From positions 154,840 to 218,839 of the forward strand of contig JADLAV010000031.1 of assembly GCA_020848075.1 (NCBI GenBank): DNA of 64,000 nt, read 5' to 3'. Within the stretch, counting starts at the first letter, position 1. Every line of letters starts with the position of its first letter. This DNA comes from Burkholderiales bacterium (lineage in GTDB: Bacteria > Pseudomonadota > Gammaproteobacteria > Burkholderiales > SG8-39). Both the position numbers and the translations under genes were made by a program. Positions 1-9,681 of this stretch are shown here, piece after piece. Under the pieces are notes generated by a model. That model saw only the letters and a list, made by a program, of their open reading frames with translations, was not told where the DNA came from and did not search any database.

Positions 1-1900
1 CGAGCACGCGCAGCACCTTCCACGCCGGGCGCGCGTCGCCGAGCGGCGGGACGACGCCATTGAAACTCTGCGCGCGTCCCTCGGTGTTCACGAAGGTGCC
101 CGAGGTCTCGGTGAACGGTCCGATCGGAAGGATCACGTCGGCGTAGTCGAGCGCGCCGCCGCCGAAGGCCGACAGCGCGATGACCATGTCGGCGGCATGC
201 ATCGCGGCGAGCGCCTGCGCCGCGTTGTGGCAATCGAGCGCGGGCTCGACATTCAGCAGCACGTAGGCCTTGCGCGGATCGGCGAGCATCGCGCCGGCAT
301 TCATTCCGCCGGGGCCCGGCACGCAGCCGGCCAGATAGCCGCCGACGCTGTTCGCCGCCTCGCCGAGAAAGCCGAACCGCGCGTCGAGCGCACCGGCGAG
401 CTCCTGTGCGATCGCGTGCAGCTCGGCCGCCCGGGGATGCTGCTCGGCCGCGTTGCCGAGAAAGATGCCCACGCGCGCGCCCGAGGCGAGACTCGCCGCA
501 ATGGCGCGGGCCGTCTCGGTCACTGCCGGCGCCGCCTCGAGCTGCGCGAGCGCCGGCGGGAGAGCGCCGCCCTTCGCCTCGATCACCGCGCGCGCGATCC
601 GCGCGAGCGCCACGGGCAGCGCGCTCGGCGCCACGGTCAGGCGGTTCGCGAGCCTGACGAGCGGATCGTCGCCGGCAACGTGCAGCAGGTTGATCTGCTG
701 GCCGCGCTTGGCCGCCTGCCGCAGGCGCTGCGCGATGAGCGCGTGATCCTTGCGCAGGAACGAGCCGACCACCAGCACGCGGTCGAGCGCGCCGATCTCG
801 GCCACCGGCATCCCGAGCCACGGCACGCCCGCGCGCTTCCCGTCCGCGGAAAAGTCGCACCGGCGCAGGCGGAAGTCGACGCTCTCCGAGCCCAGGCCGC
901 GCGCGAGCTTCTGGAGCAGGTGCAGCTCCTCGAGGGTCGCGTGCGGCGAGCCGAGCGCTCCGATCGCGCCGGCCCCGTGCTTCGCGCGCGTCTCGCGCAG
1001 CGCGTGCGCCGTGTGCTCGAGGGCGACCTGCCAGTCCACCTCGCGCCACTCGCCGCCCTGCTTCAGCATCGGGCGGCGCACCCGCTCCTCGGAATTGAGA
1101 CCCTCGTACGAGAAGCGGTCCTTGTCCGACAGCCAGCACTCGTTCAGCGCCTCGTTCTCCCGCGGCACCACGCGCATCACGCGGTTGTGGATCGCCTGCA
1201 CGATGAGGTTCGCGCCCAGCCCGCAGTGCGGGGACACCGACTTGCGGCGGGCGAGCTCCCACGTGCGCGCGGTGTACCGGAACGGCTTCGAGGTGAGCGC
1301 GCCGACCGGGCAGATGTCGATCATGTTGCCGGAGAGCTCGGAATCGACGGTCCTGCCGACGAACGCCACGATCTCCGCGTGCTCCCCGCGGCCGATCATG
1401 CCGAGCTCCATCACGCCGCCGATTTCCTGGCCGAAGCGTATGCACCGCGTGCAGTGGATGCAGCGCGTCATCTCCTGCGCCGAGACCAGTGGGCCGATCT
1501 CTTTCTCGCTGACGACCCGCTTCGGCTCGCGGTAGCGCGACGCGCTGCCGCCGTATCCGACCGAGAGATCCTGCAGCCGGCACTCGCCGCCCTGATCGCA
1601 GATCGGGCAGTCGAGCGGATGGTTGATGAGCAGGAATTCCATCACGCCCCGCTGCGCCTGCCGCGCGAGCTCGGACTGCGTCCACACCTTCATCCCGTCG
1701 GTAACGGGCGTGGCGCAGGCGGGCAGCGGCTTGGGCGCCTTCTCGACCTGCACCAGGCACATGCGGCAGTTCGCGGCGATCGAGAGCTTCTTGTGATAGC
1801 AGAAGTACGGGATGAAGACGCCGACCCGGGTGGCCGCGTCCATCACGGTCGCGCCGGGCGGAACTTCCGTCTGCCGGCCGTCGATCTCGATCTTCAGCAT
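1..1900 (-). CDS. nuoG: NADH-quinone oxidoreductase subunit G (partial, runs off left edge)
   Basis: Iron-sulfur subunit of the complex I peripheral arm, carrying electrons from NuoF toward NuoB. The reverse strand opens with ATG at 1900 (MLKIEIDGRQTEVPPGAT) and stays open to base 1, about 633 codons; the family is usually near 780 residues, so the C-terminal end lies outside. Visible ligands are the [2Fe-2S] cysteines (CYHKK...NCRMCLV...PACA), the His-Cys3 motif HPLDCPICDQGGEC, and the 4Fe-4S motif CIHCTRCIRF with NMIDICPVGAL. The ORF track omits this gene, apparently because no stop lies in the window; the 617-aa plus-strand ORF over it is its antisense shadow. It is the most distal visible gene of nuoABCDEFG, 46 bp after nuoF. 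Confidence 0.96.
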   Translation of the reverse strand, partial: MLKIEIDGRQTEVPPGATVMDAATRVGVFIPYFCYHKKLSIAANCRMCLVQVEKAPKPLPACATPVTDGMKVWTQSELARQAQRGVMEFLLINHPLDCPICDQGGECRLQDLSVGYGGSASRYREPKRVVSEKEIGPLVSAQEMTRCIHCTRCIRFGQEIGGVMELGMIGRGEHAEIVAFVGRTVDSELSGNMIDICPVGALTSKPFRYTARTWELARRKSVSPHCGLGANLIVQAIHNRVMRVVPRENEALNECWLSDKDRFSYEGLNSEERVRRPMLKQGGEWREVDWQVALEHTAHALRETRAKHGAGAIGALGSPHATLEELHLLQKLARGLGSESVDFRLRRCDFSADGKRAGVPWLGMPVAEIGALDRVLVVGSFLRKDHALIAQRLRQAAKRGQQINLLHVAGDDPLVRLANRLTVAPSALPVALARIARAVIEAKGGALPPALAQLEAAPAVTETARAIAASLASGARVGIFLGNAAEQHPRAAELHAIAQELAGALDARFGFLGEAANSVGGYLAGCVPGPGGMNAGAMLADPRKAYVLLNVEPALDCHNAAQALAAMHAADMVIALSAFGGGALDYADVILPIGPFTETSGTFVNTEGRAQSFNGVVPPLGDARPAWKVLRVL

Positions 1901-1946
1901 CGTTCCCACACCGCTCTCCGCCTCGTCCTTCAGGCCGCCTCGCGCT

Positions 1947-3302
1947 TCACGCCGCCTCGCCGAGGGGGACGCCCGGCACGGTCGCGTAGCCGCCCGGAAT
2001 GCTCACCAGGCAGCGCTTGTGTTCGATGTGGTAGGCGAACTCCTCCCTGAAATGGGCGATGAAGCTCTTCACCGGCAGCGCAGCCGCATCGCCGAGCGCG
2101 CAGATCGTGCGGCCCAGGATGTTGTCGGCGACGTTCACCAGGACGTCGAGATCCTCGGGCCGGCCGTGCCCGGTCTCGATCCGGTGCACCATCCGGTAGA
2201 GCCACCCCGTGCCCTCGCGGCACGGCGTGCACTGCCCGCAGGACTCCTCGAAGTAGAAGTAGGACAGCCGCTCGAGCGCCTTCACCATGCAGGTCGAGTC
2301 GTCCATGACGATCACCGCGCCGGAGCCGAGCATCGATCCGGCCTTGGCGATCGAGTCGTAGTCCATGTCCGTGCGCATCATGGCCTCGCCCGGCAGCACG
2401 GGCATCGACGAGCCGCCCGGGATCACCGCCTTCAGCGTCCGCCCGGCGCGCACGCCCCCGGCCATCGCGAGGAGCTTCGCGAAGGGCGTGCCGAGCCGCA
2501 CCTCGTAGTTTCCCGGACGCTCGACGTGTCCCGACACCGAGAAGATCTTGGTGCCGCCGTTGTTCGGACGCCCGAGCTCGAGGTAGCGTTCGGCGCCGTT
2601 CGCGACGATCCACGGGACCGCGGCGAACGTCTCGGTGTTGTTGATCGTGGTCGGCTTGCCGTACAGGCCGTAGCTCGCCGGGAACGGCGGCTTGAAGCGC
2701 GGCAGCCCCTTCTTGCCCTCGAGCGACTCGAGGAGCGCGGTTTCCTCGCCGCAGATGTATGCGCCCCAGCCGTGGTGCGCGTGCAGCTCGAAGGCAACGC
2801 CGCTCCCGAGGATGTTGCTGCCCAGGTAGCCGGCCGCACGCGCCTCTTCGATCGCCTCCTCGAAGCGCTGGTAGACGTCCCAGATCTCGCCGTGGATGTA
2901 GTTGTACCCGACGGTAGTCCCCGTCGCGTAGCCGGCGAGGACCATGCCCTCGATGACGCTGTGCGGGTTGTAGCGCAGAATGTCGCGGTCCTTGAACGTC
3001 CCGGGCTCGCCCTCGTCGGAGTTGCACACGATGTACTTCTGCCCCGGGAATTCGCGCGGCATGAAGCTCCACTTGAGCCCGGTCGGGAATCCGGCGCCGC
3101 CGCGCCCGCGCAGCGCCGACTTCTTCACCTCGGCGATCAGCGCATCGGGCGTCATCTTCTCGGCGATGACCTTGCGCAGCGCCCGGTAGCCGCCGCGCGC
3201 CTCGTAATCCTTCAACCGCCAGTTGAGCCCGTCGACGCCTTTCATGATCAGCGCGTCGGGTCCGTACGCGTCGGCGGGGAGCGGGGGGTGCGCAGTGGTC
3301 AC
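1947..3302 (-). CDS. nuoF: NADH-quinone oxidoreductase subunit F
   Basis: NADH-oxidising flavoprotein of complex I; it binds NADH, FMN and cluster N3. About 451 residues, normal for the family. It shows the nucleotide-binding [13 protein letters not shown], the FMN-site [24 protein letters not shown], and N3 ligands CGQCTPC plus a late cysteine in TICALGD. The listed 630-residue ORF begins far upstream inside nuoE; the family start matches [14 protein letters not shown], a GTG at 3302 that overlaps the nuoE stop as GTGA, so translational coupling is likely. The N-terminal 179 residues of the ORF-track entry are nuoE out of frame. Confidence 0.97.
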   Translation of the reverse strand: MTTAHPPLPADAYGPDALIMKGVDGLNWRLKDYEARGGYRALRKVIAEKMTPDALIAEVKKSALRGRGGAGFPTGLKWSFMPREFPGQKYIVCNSDEGEPGTFKDRDILRYNPHSVIEGMVLAGYATGTTVGYNYIHGEIWDVYQRFEEAIEEARAAGYLGSNILGSGVAFELHAHHGWGAYICGEETALLESLEGKKGLPRFKPPFPASYGLYGKPTTINNTETFAAVPWIVANGAERYLELGRPNNGGTKIFSVSGHVERPGNYEVRLGTPFAKLLAMAGGVRAGRTLKAVIPGGSSMPVLPGEAMMRTDMDYDSIAKAGSMLGSGAVIVMDDSTCMVKALERLSYFYFEESCGQCTPCREGTGWLYRMVHRIETGHGRPEDLDVLVNVADNILGRTICALGDAAALPVKSFIAHFREEFAYHIEHKRCLVSIPGGYATVPGVPLGEAA

Positions 3303-3775
3303 TTCGAGAGTTCCGCGAGCAGCTGGTCGATCCGGTCCGGCGTCATGAACGAAAGCATCCGCTTGTTGTTGTGGAGCATGACCGGCGCATCGCCGCAGGC
3401 GCCGAAGCACTCGCCCTCGCGCAGGGTGAACTTCCCGTCCGGCGTGGTCTCGTTCAGCTCCACGCCGAGGCGCTGCTTGAGGTGCTCGAGCGCGGCCACC
3501 GAACCGCGCAGCGCGCACGGAAGGTTGGTGCACACGCAGAGCTTGTTCGCGCCGGCGGGCGTGCAGTCGAACATCGTGTAGAAGGTCGCGACCTCGTAGA
3601 CCGCGACCGGAGGCATGCCGAGGTAGTGCGCCACGAAGTCCATCACCTCGGTCGAGAGGTGCCCCTTCTCCTCCTGGGCGATCACGAGGGCGGCCAGCAC
3701 CGCCGACTGCTTCTGGTCGGGCGGGTACTTGGTCAGCGCGCGGTCGACCTTGTCTAGCGCTTCTCGGGACAGCAT
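3299..3775 (-). CDS. nuoE: NADH-quinone oxidoreductase subunit E
   Basis: Thioredoxin-fold [2Fe-2S] subunit (cluster N1a) that pairs with NuoF in the dehydrogenase module. From ATG 3775 ([14 protein letters not shown]) it is 158 residues, the usual NuoE length. The four cluster cysteines are visible as CTNLPC (C-x4-C) and CFGAC (C-x3-C). The ORF track extends it to 507 residues by reading through nuoD in another frame; that extension has no NuoE character. The gene starts 8 bp after the nuoD stop and its own stop overlaps the nuoF GTG. Confidence 0.97.
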   Translation of the reverse strand: MLSREALDKVDRALTKYPPDQKQSAVLAALVIAQEEKGHLSTEVMDFVAHYLGMPPVAVYEVATFYTMFDCTPAGANKLCVCTNLPCALRGSVAALEHLKQRLGVELNETTPDGKFTLREGECFGACGDAPVMLHNNKRMLSFMTPDRIDQLLAELSK

Positions 3776-3783
3776 CGCTTCCG

Positions 3784-5037
3784 CTACCTGTCGATTTCTC
3801 CGAACACGATGTCCAGCGTTCCGATGATCGCCACGACATCGGCCAGCATGTGCCCCCGGGTGATCTCGTCCATGGCGCTCAGGTGCGCGAAGCCCGGCGG
3901 ACGGATCTTCATCCGGTAGGGCTTGTTGGCGCCGTCCGAGACGAAGTAGATCCCGAACTCGCCCTTCGGATGCTCGACCGCGGCATAGGCTTCCCCGGGA
4001 GGCACGTGGATCCCCTCGGTGAACAGCTTGAAGTGGTGGATCAGCTCTTCCATGTTGCTCTTCATGGCCACGCGCGAAGGCGGCGCGACCTTGTGGTCGT
4101 CCACGATCACCGGGCCCGGATTGGCGCGCAGCCAGTCGATGCACTGCCGGACGATGCGCGCCGACTGCCGCATCTCCTCCATCCGCACGAGATAGCGGTC
4201 GTAGCAGTCGCCGTTCACGCCCACCGGCACGTCGAAGTCGACCTTGTCGTACGCCGCATAGGGCTGCTTCTTGCGCAGGTCCCAGGCCACGCCCGAGCCG
4301 CGCAGCATCGGACCGGTGAACCCCCGCGCCACCGCCCGCTCGGGTGACACGACGCCGATGCCGACCGTGCGCTGCTTCCAGATGCGGTTCTCGGTGAGCA
4401 GGGTCTCGTACTCGTCCACGCGCTGCGGGAAGCGCTCGACGAAGCGCTCGATGAAGTCGAGCAGCGATCCGGACCGCGCCTCGTTCAGCCGCGCGACCTC
4501 CCGTGCGCTGCGATAGGGCGAGGCCTGGTACTGCGGCATCGTGTCCGGCAGGTCGCGGTACACGCCGCCGGGCCGGTAGTAGGCCGCATGCATGCGCGCG
4601 CCCGAAACCGCCTCGTAGCAGTCGAGCAGGTCCTCGCGCTCGCGGAAGCAGTACAGGAACATCGTCATGGCGCCGATGTCCAGGCCGTGCGTCCCGAGCC
4701 ACAGCAGGTGATTCAGGATCCGGGTGATCTCGTCGAACATCACGCGGATGTGCTGCGCGCGCACCGGGATCCCGATGCCGAGCAGCTTCTCCACCGCCAT
4801 GCAGTACGCGTGCTCGTTGCACATCATGGACACGTAGTCGAGGCGGTCCATGTACGGCAGCGACTGGACGTACGTCTTGTGCTCGGCGAGCTTCTCGGTC
4901 GCGCGATGCAGGAGCCCGATGTGCGGATCGGCGCGCATGATCACCTCGCCGTCCATCTCGAGGACGAGGCGCAGCACGCCGTGGGCCGCCGGATGCTGCG
5001 GGCCGAAGTTCAAGGTGTAGTTGCGGATCTCCGCCAT
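3784..5037 (-). CDS. nuoD: NADH-quinone oxidoreductase subunit D
   Basis: 49-kDa-type subunit of complex I that forms the quinone-binding cavity together with NuoB. 417 residues, full length. The N-terminus carries the conserved [11 protein letters not shown] loop and the C-terminus ends in VFGEIDR as in other NuoD proteins; the central part contains the expected [16 protein letters not shown] helix. It begins with ATG at 5037, 4 bp after the nuoC stop. nuoC and nuoD are separate here, not fused as in enterobacteria. Confidence 0.98.
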   Translation of the reverse strand: MAEIRNYTLNFGPQHPAAHGVLRLVLEMDGEVIMRADPHIGLLHRATEKLAEHKTYVQSLPYMDRLDYVSMMCNEHAYCMAVEKLLGIGIPVRAQHIRVMFDEITRILNHLLWLGTHGLDIGAMTMFLYCFREREDLLDCYEAVSGARMHAAYYRPGGVYRDLPDTMPQYQASPYRSAREVARLNEARSGSLLDFIERFVERFPQRVDEYETLLTENRIWKQRTVGIGVVSPERAVARGFTGPMLRGSGVAWDLRKKQPYAAYDKVDFDVPVGVNGDCYDRYLVRMEEMRQSARIVRQCIDWLRANPGPVIVDDHKVAPPSRVAMKSNMEELIHHFKLFTEGIHVPPGEAYAAVEHPKGEFGIYFVSDGANKPYRMKIRPPGFAHLSAMDEITRGHMLADVVAIIGTLDIVFGEIDR

Positions 5038-5041
5038 GCGC

Positions 5042-5644
5042 TCAGCCGCCGGACTCCCCGTACTGCTCCTCGCGGATCACCCGCGGCGTGACCTCGCGCG
5101 GCTCGATCGTCACGGGCTGGTAGACGACGCGCTTGCGTTCGGGGTCGTAGCGCATCTCGACCTGGCCCGAGAGCGGGAAGTCCTTGCGGAACGGATGGCC
5201 GATGAAGCCGTAGTCGGTCAGGATGCGCCGCAAGTCCGGATGGCCGGCGAACACGATCCCGAAGAAGTCGAACGCTTCGCGCTCGAACCAGTCGGCCGAC
5301 GGCCAGACGTCGATCAGCGAGGCGACGAGCGGGAAGGCATCGTCGGGCGCAAAGGTGCGCAGCCGCAGCCGCCAGTTGTGCCGCAACGAGAGCAGGTGCG
5401 CCACGACCGCGAAACGCGGCCCGGTCCAGGCGCCGTCGCCGTAGGCGGAGTAGTCCACGCCGCACAGATCGACGAGCTGCTCGAACGCGAGGTCCTCGCG
5501 GTCCCGCAGCATGCGCGCTGAGGCGGCATAGTCCGCGGCCTTCACCACGAGCGTGAGCTCGCCGCGCGCGGCCGTCAGGCTCGCCGCACGCTCGCCGAGC
5601 GCGGCGCCCACCTTCGCGGCGAGCTGCTCGAGCTTAGTGGACAT
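5042..5644 (-). CDS. nuoC: NADH-quinone oxidoreductase subunit C
   Basis: 30-kDa-type peripheral-arm subunit of complex I, structural partner of NuoD. The 200-residue form starts at ATG 5644 ([13 protein letters not shown]). The track extends it by eight codons to a GTG at 5668, 3 bp after nuoB; neither start has a clear ribosome-binding site, so the start is a preference based on usual family length. Family segments [26 protein letters not shown] and HPFRKDFPL are clear. It lies between nuoB and nuoD in the operon. Confidence 0.96.
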   Translation of the reverse strand: MSTKLEQLAAKVGAALGERAASLTAARGELTLVVKAADYAASARMLRDREDLAFEQLVDLCGVDYSAYGDGAWTGPRFAVVAHLLSLRHNWRLRLRTFAPDDAFPLVASLIDVWPSADWFEREAFDFFGIVFAGHPDLRRILTDYGFIGHPFRKDFPLSGQVEMRYDPERKRVVYQPVTIEPREVTPRVIREEQYGESGG

Positions 5645-5671
5645 CGGGACAGCGGACGGTGGTGACACGCA

Positions 5672-6151
5672 TCAGCGGGCGATGGTGTTCGTCCTGCGGA
5701 TCTTGTTCTGCAGCTGCAGCAGCCCGTACAGGAGGGCTTCGGCGGTGGGCGGGCAGCCCGGAACGTACACGTCCACCGGCACGACCCGGTCGCAGCCGCG
5801 CACGACCGAGTACGAGTAGTGGTAGTAGCCGCCGCCGTTCGCGCACGAGCCCATCGAAACCACCCAGCGGGGTTCGGCCATCTGGTCGTAGACCTTGCGC
5901 AGCGCCGGCGCCATCTTGTTGCAGAGCGTGCCCGCCACGATCATCACGTCGGACTGCCGCGGGCTCGGCCGGAACACGATCCCGAACCGGTCGAGGTCGT
6001 AGCGCGCCGCGCCGGCGTGCATCATCTCGATCGCGCAGCATGCGAGCCCGAACGTCATCGGCCACATCGACCCGGTGCGCGTCCAGTTGATCACCTTGTC
6101 GATCGAGGTCGTGACAAAACCTTGCCGCATCAGGCCTTCGTCAGCACCCAT
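5672..6151 (-). CDS. nuoB: NADH-quinone oxidoreductase subunit B
   Basis: Carries the terminal 4Fe-4S cluster N2 that reduces quinone. 159 residues, full length. Cluster ligands are visible as the tandem cysteines in [10 protein letters not shown], the cysteine of [12 protein letters not shown] and that of [17 protein letters not shown] 6151 follows AGGTGGA at good spacing. A 99-bp gap separates it from nuoA, unusually wide for this operon; the gap holds a 34-codon ORF with no recognisable product. Confidence 0.98.
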   Translation of the reverse strand: MGADEGLMRQGFVTTSIDKVINWTRTGSMWPMTFGLACCAIEMMHAGAARYDLDRFGIVFRPSPRQSDVMIVAGTLCNKMAPALRKVYDQMAEPRWVVSMGSCANGGGYYHYSYSVVRGCDRVVPVDVYVPGCPPTAEALLYGLLQLQNKIRRTNTIAR

Positions 6152-6250
6152 GCTCCACCTCCACGGGCGCGCCGCGCAGCGGCGAGGCGGTGCCGGCGGT
6201 GTCCGCGAGCACGCCCAGCCTCGGAGCGGCCGCGCTTGCGGCCATCGGAC

Positions 6251-6619
6251 CTACTCCCACTCGAGCGCCCCCTTCTTCCATTCGTAGACGAAGCCCACCA
6301 CGAGGATCGCGAGGAAGATCATCATCGAGACGAAACCGAAGGCGCCGATCTCGTTCAAGGTGATCGCCCACGGAAACAGGAAGGCGATCTCGAGATCGAA
6401 GAGGATGAAGAGGATCGCAACGAGGTAGTAGCGCACGTCGAACTTCATGCGCGCGTCCTCGAACGCCTCGAATCCGCATTCGTAGGGCGAGAGCTTCTCG
6501 CTGTCCGGGCGATTGACGCCGAGCAGCGTGCTCGCCGTCCAGCCGAGGCCGATCAACAGGGCGCCGAAAGCGAGGGCGACGACGATGAAGAGCAGGATCG
6601 GGAAGTATTCGGCGAGCAT
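6251..6619 (-). CDS. nuoA: NADH-quinone oxidoreductase subunit A
   Basis: Small membrane subunit at the junction of the peripheral and membrane arms of complex I. The family start is ATG 6619 ([18 protein letters not shown]), giving 122 residues; the extra 23 residues of the listed ORF are upstream sequence. Three membrane helices are apparent, near residues 5-28, 62-84 and 90-110. The conserved loop [13 protein letters not shown], with its cysteine, lies between the first two. It is the first gene of nuoABCDEFG, downstream of tRNA-Leu on the same strand. Confidence 0.97.
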   Translation of the reverse strand: MLAEYFPILLFIVVALAFGALLIGLGWTASTLLGVNRPDSEKLSPYECGFEAFEDARMKFDVRYYLVAILFILFDLEIAFLFPWAITLNEIGAFGFVSMMIFLAILVVGFVYEWKKGALEWE

Positions 6620-6778
6620 CGCTATACGGCCGAGTGCGAGGGAGCCGGTGCCGGCGGGATCACAACGGGGGCCGCAAAGCAGCCGCATCCGGTCCGATCG
6701 ATCAGCTCCTCGAGTCGCACGCTCTTCCCAGGAATTTGGAAACCGGACGGGGCGCTCCCGCTCCAGTCCCCCGTATCG

Positions 6779-6862
6779 TGGTGCCGACGGTGAGATTCGA
6801 ACTCACACGGCAAAGCCACCGCCCCCTCAAGACGGCGTGTCTACCAATTTCACCACGTCGGC
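6779..6862 (-). tRNA. tRNA-Leu (anticodon GAG)
   Basis: The reverse strand folds as a leucine tRNA. The acceptor stem GCCGACG pairs with CGTCGGC, followed by discriminator A and an encoded CCA. The D-loop is leucine-like (AAATTGGTAGAC). The anticodon stem CCGTC/GGCGG has one T-G wobble and presents loop TTGAGGG (anticodon GAG), followed by a long class II variable arm and the T-arm GTGAG-TTCGAAT-CTCAC. It sits between secG and nuoA on the same strand, as in many betaproteobacteria. Length 84 nt including CCA. Confidence 0.97.
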
Positions 6863-6912
6863 GTCGGATTGCGCCATGCTTACCGGCACGGCGCGCAGAC
6901 TAGAATTCTACA

Positions 6913-7287
6913 TTACTTCGGCACCTCGTTGGCCCGCGAACCTTCGGTTTGGGCCGGAGGTCTCGGCGTCTCCTGCTCCTTCTGCGCCGGCGCGGCCGCG
7001 GGTGGCTGCTGCACCGATTCCATCACCGTGCCGCCGGAGGTGCTCGGCTTGCTCGTCGCGAGGTAGGCGAGCCCCAGGCTCGTGAGGAAGAACACCGTCG
7101 CCAGCACGGCCGTCGAGCGCGACAGGAAGTTCGCCGACCCGCTCGCACCGAACAGGCTGCCGGACGACCCGCTGCCGAACGCGGCGCCCACGTCCGCGCC
7201 TTTGCCGTGCTGAAGCAGCACGAGCACCACGATGCCCGCCGCAGTGAGCACGTGCACGGTCAGAACCACGATGGTCACGATATTCAT
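6913..7287 (-). CDS. secG: Protein translocase subunit SecG
   Basis: Auxiliary subunit of the SecYEG inner-membrane translocon, which aids SecA-driven export. 124 residues with two membrane helices, near 3-24 ([20 protein letters not shown]) and 58-77 ([18 protein letters not shown]), separated by the typical loop [18 protein letters not shown]. The C-terminal 45 residues are Pro/Ala/Gln-rich and poorly conserved, as is common in proteobacterial SecG. It lies between tpiA (59 bp upstream) and tRNA-Leu (50 bp downstream), the usual order in this group. Confidence 0.96.
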   Translation of the reverse strand: MNIVTIVVLTVHVLTAAGIVVLVLLQHGKGADVGAAFGSGSSGSLFGASGSANFLSRSTAVLATVFFLTSLGLAYLATSKPSTSGGTVMESVQQPPAAAPAQKEQETPRPPAQTEGSRANEVPK

Positions 7288-7346
7288 GCAACTCCTCTTC
7301 CGGGCGGGCGCCGCCCCCCTTGCTCAAGTCACGTTCGATCGATCCG

Positions 7347-8120
7347 TCAGCGCCGGGCCGCGGCCGCCTTGCAGATCGCGATGAAATCCTCGGCCACCAG
7401 CGAGGCGCCGCCGATCAGGCCGCCGTCGATGTCCGCCATCCCGAAGAGCTCGCCGGCATTCGCGGGTTTCACGCTGCCGCCATAGAGCATCGTCACGCGG
7501 GCGGCGATCTCCGTGTCCCGCTCCGCCACGGTCCGGCGCAGGAACTCGTGGACGCTCTGCGCCTGCGCCGGAGTTGCCGTGCGCCCGGTGCCGATCGCCC
7601 AGACGGGCTCGTACGCCACCACCGCGTCCGCAAGCGCCCGCACGCCGGCCGTGTCGAGGATCGCGCGAAGCTGGCGTCCGACGACCGCTTCGGTCTCCGC
7701 CTTGTCCCGCTCGGCGAGGGTTTCGCCAACGCACAGGATGGGGATCAGCCCGGCGCGCTGCGCCGCTTGGAACTTCGCGGCCACTTGGCCGTCGCGTTCG
7801 CCAAAGAGCGTCCGCCGCTCGGAATGGCCGACGATCGCGTAGCGGCAGCCGAAATCGCGCAGCATCGGGCCCGAGACCTCGCCGGTGTACGCGCCGCTGT
7901 CGTGTTCCGAGACGTTCTGGGCGCCGAGCGCGACCGCGGAGCCCGCGAGCGCGTTCTGCGCCTGCTCGAGATACGGGAAGGGCACGCACACTGCGCACTG
8001 GGCGCCGCCGAATTCTGCGGCGGCCGACTTGACGGCCTCCAGCAACCGCTGGTTCGCAGCGCGGCTGCCGTGCATCTTCCAGTTTCCCGCAACGAGCTTG
8101 GCCCGCATCTGGTCGCGCAT
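7347..8120 (-). CDS. tpiA: Triosephosphate isomerase
   Basis: Interconverts dihydroxyacetone phosphate and glyceraldehyde-3-phosphate in glycolysis and gluconeogenesis. Catalytic features are all present: N-terminal VAGNWKM (Asn, Lys), IVGHSERR (His) and AYEPVWAIGTG (Glu), plus the phosphate-binding YGGSVKP. The track begins at 8210, but its first 30 residues are basic non-TIM sequence. ATG 8120 (MRDQMRAKLVAGNW) has GAGG upstream and gives 257 residues; ATG 8108 is an alternative. The 269 bp upstream (8121-8389) hold no gene; the only notable part is an AT-rich patch near 8240 that could supply a promoter. Confidence 0.97.
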   Translation of the reverse strand: MRDQMRAKLVAGNWKMHGSRAANQRLLEAVKSAAAEFGGAQCAVCVPFPYLEQAQNALAGSAVALGAQNVSEHDSGAYTGEVSGPMLRDFGCRYAIVGHSERRTLFGERDGQVAAKFQAAQRAGLIPILCVGETLAERDKAETEAVVGRQLRAILDTAGVRALADAVVAYEPVWAIGTGRTATPAQAQSVHEFLRRTVAERDTEIAARVTMLYGGSVKPANAGELFGMADIDGGLIGGASLVAEDFIAICKAAAARR

Positions 8121-8389
8121 TCGCCCTCGTCTGCCGCGTTGTCTGCCGGTATGGCGCTTGCCGCACGCGGATGGCCGCCCGGTGCGAATCCGCCGGCGCG
8201 CGCTCTGCACGCCATGGAAGCGCGCCAGCGCGATAAAGCTTTTGATTTTACCGGCCTGCAGCGCTGCCGGTCAACGCTCCACGCCGTCGCATCGCCGCGG
8301 GCGCAGCCGTGCGACCTCCCCACGCACACGCCCGCGCTCGCCGCCACCCGCCACGCTCACGTAGGCAACGCTACGCGCGGCGCGGCGGG

Positions 8390-8995
8390 TCATTCTTCAT
8401 CGGCATCCGGCGCGAACCGGATCGGGCTCTGCTGGTCCGGATGCTTGCCCACCTTTCCGGCGTAGAAGGCGCTCATCCGCTCCAGGTCGCGCTTCTCGTC
8501 CCCGGAGAGGGCGATCCATTCGCCCACGCCGACCACTCGCCGGCCATAGTCGATGAAGGCGAGGCCGACCGGCGCCCGTGCCGCGCGGGCCACGCGGTAG
8601 AAGCCCGACTTCCAGTGCTCGGTGCGGGCGCGCGTGCCCTCCGGCGTGAACACGAGATGAAACTCGTCGCTCCGCTCGAAATGCCGCACCACCTGATCCA
8701 CGAACCCGATCGGCGCCCGCCGGTCGACCGGAATGCCGCCCACCCGGCGCAGCCATGCGCCGAACACGCCCCGGAACAGCGATTCCTTCGCGACAAAATG
8801 GCAGCGCAAGCCGACCGCCGCCCGGGCGAGGAACCCGATCACGAAGTCCCAGTTCGACGTGTGAGGGTAGACAACGATCACGGTCTTCGGCGCCGGCGGA
8901 GGCACGAACACGGTCCGCCAGCCCATGAGCGCGAGGAGCCCGCGCCCGAGGCGCGCGCCGAAACCCAGACGGAGCGCACCAGGCCTCACCTTCAC
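8390..8995 (-). CDS. PlsC-like lysophospholipid acyltransferase family protein
   Basis: Probable membrane-associated acyltransferase that moves an acyl chain onto a lipid acceptor. 201 residues. It carries the acyltransferase H-x4-D signature as HTSNWD (about residue 45) and the glycine-rich FTPEGTR block (about 115), with VGGIPVDRR between them. This matches the short proteobacterial 1-acyl-glycerol-3-phosphate acyltransferase-like subfamily; the true acyl acceptor is not evident. The start is a GTG at 8995, preceded by GAGGGG. It follows dtd by 25 bp on the same strand. The C-terminus ends in an acidic tail. Confidence 0.85.
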   Translation of the reverse strand: MKVRPGALRLGFGARLGRGLLALMGWRTVFVPPPAPKTVIVVYPHTSNWDFVIGFLARAAVGLRCHFVAKESLFRGVFGAWLRRVGGIPVDRRAPIGFVDQVVRHFERSDEFHLVFTPEGTRARTEHWKSGFYRVARAARAPVGLAFIDYGRRVVGVGEWIALSGDEKRDLERMSAFYAGKVGKHPDQQSPIRFAPDADEE

Positions 8996-9020
8996 GAGAG
9001 GCCCCTCGCGAGCATCGCGC

Positions 9021-9476
9021 TCACCCGGCGCGCTCCGGATCGACGCGCAGCCAGAACGTCACCGGCCCGTCGTTCACCAGGCTCACCTGCATGTGCGCGC
9101 CGAAGCGGCCGGTGGCGACCGGCGCGTGCGCCGCAGACACCGCGCGTACGAGTTCGTCGAAGAGGCGCTGCCCGGCTTCCGGGTCCGCCGCCGGCGTGAA
9201 GCTCGGCCGGTTGCCGCTGCGCGTGTCGGCGACCAGCGTGAACTGCGACACCAGGAGCACGCCCCCGCCGACCTCGCGCACCGAGCGGTTCATTCTGCCG
9301 TCCTGGTCCGCAAACATCCGCAAGTTGACGATCCGCTCCGCAAGGCGTGCGGCCTGCCGCGGCGTATCGCCCCGCTCCGCGCATGCGAGCACGAGCACCC
9401 CCGGACCGATCTCTCCGACCGTCTCCCCCGCGCAGGACACGCGCGCGCTCGCGACCCGCTGCAGAAGCGCGATCAA
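9021..9476 (-). CDS. dtd: D-aminoacyl-tRNA deacylase
   Basis: Hydrolyses D-aminoacyl-tRNAs (for example D-Tyr-tRNA), a proofreading role. The family motifs SQFTLVADT with GNRPSF and the Gly-cisPro motif NDGPVTF are intact. No ATG or GTG matches the conserved N-terminus. The best start is TTG 9476, giving IALLQRVASARVS as in other Dtd proteins and 151 residues, the normal length. The 202-residue ORF in the track adds unrelated upstream sequence. The gene follows pstB on the same strand after about 200 bp, where phoU might have been expected. Confidence 0.93.
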   Translation of the reverse strand: MIALLQRVASARVSCAGETVGEIGPGVLVLACAERGDTPRQAARLAERIVNLRMFADQDGRMNRSVREVGGGVLLVSQFTLVADTRSGNRPSFTPAADPEAGQRLFDELVRAVSAAHAPVATGRFGAHMQVSLVNDGPVTFWLRVDPERAG

Positions 9477-9653
9477 GGCACGAAGGATCCGGACGCCCGC
9501 GCGAGGCAGGGACGTCCGCGGGCGCGCTGCGTTCTCGACATGCTGCCGACCCCGATTCGAACAGGCGATGAGAAGTGGAAGTTTAGCCCGGGCGCCGATC
9601 GGGCCGCCGGCGCGCGACGTTCCGGACAAGGTGCCGCGCCGCGGATCCTGGCA

Positions 9654-9673
9654 CCGCCCTGCCGCGAGGGCGG
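9654..9673 (-). terminator. GC-rich hairpin after pstB
   Basis: A 7-bp inverted repeat CCGCCCT / AGGGCGG with a 6-nt loop lies just past the pstB stop in the direction of transcription. It has no T-tract, so intrinsic termination is uncertain; it could also stabilise the mRNA 3' end. The rest of the roughly 200-bp pstB-dtd gap shows only a tRNA T-arm-like stretch near 9550. Confidence 0.35.
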
Positions 9674-9681
9674 GCGGCGGC

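Noticed and set aside
197-2050. 617-aa plus-strand ORF
   Set aside because: Antisense to nuoG, whose conserved iron-sulfur motifs lie on the minus strand; long antisense frames are expected at this GC content.
6141-6245. 34-codon ORF in the nuoA-nuoB gap
   Set aside because: No recognisable product; the frame overlaps the nuoB start and is probably chance.
9545-9575. tRNA-like T-arm (TTCGAAT) on the minus strand between dtd and pstB
   Set aside because: No matching acceptor, D or anticodon arm lies at the proper distance, so no tRNA gene or integration remnant can be supported.
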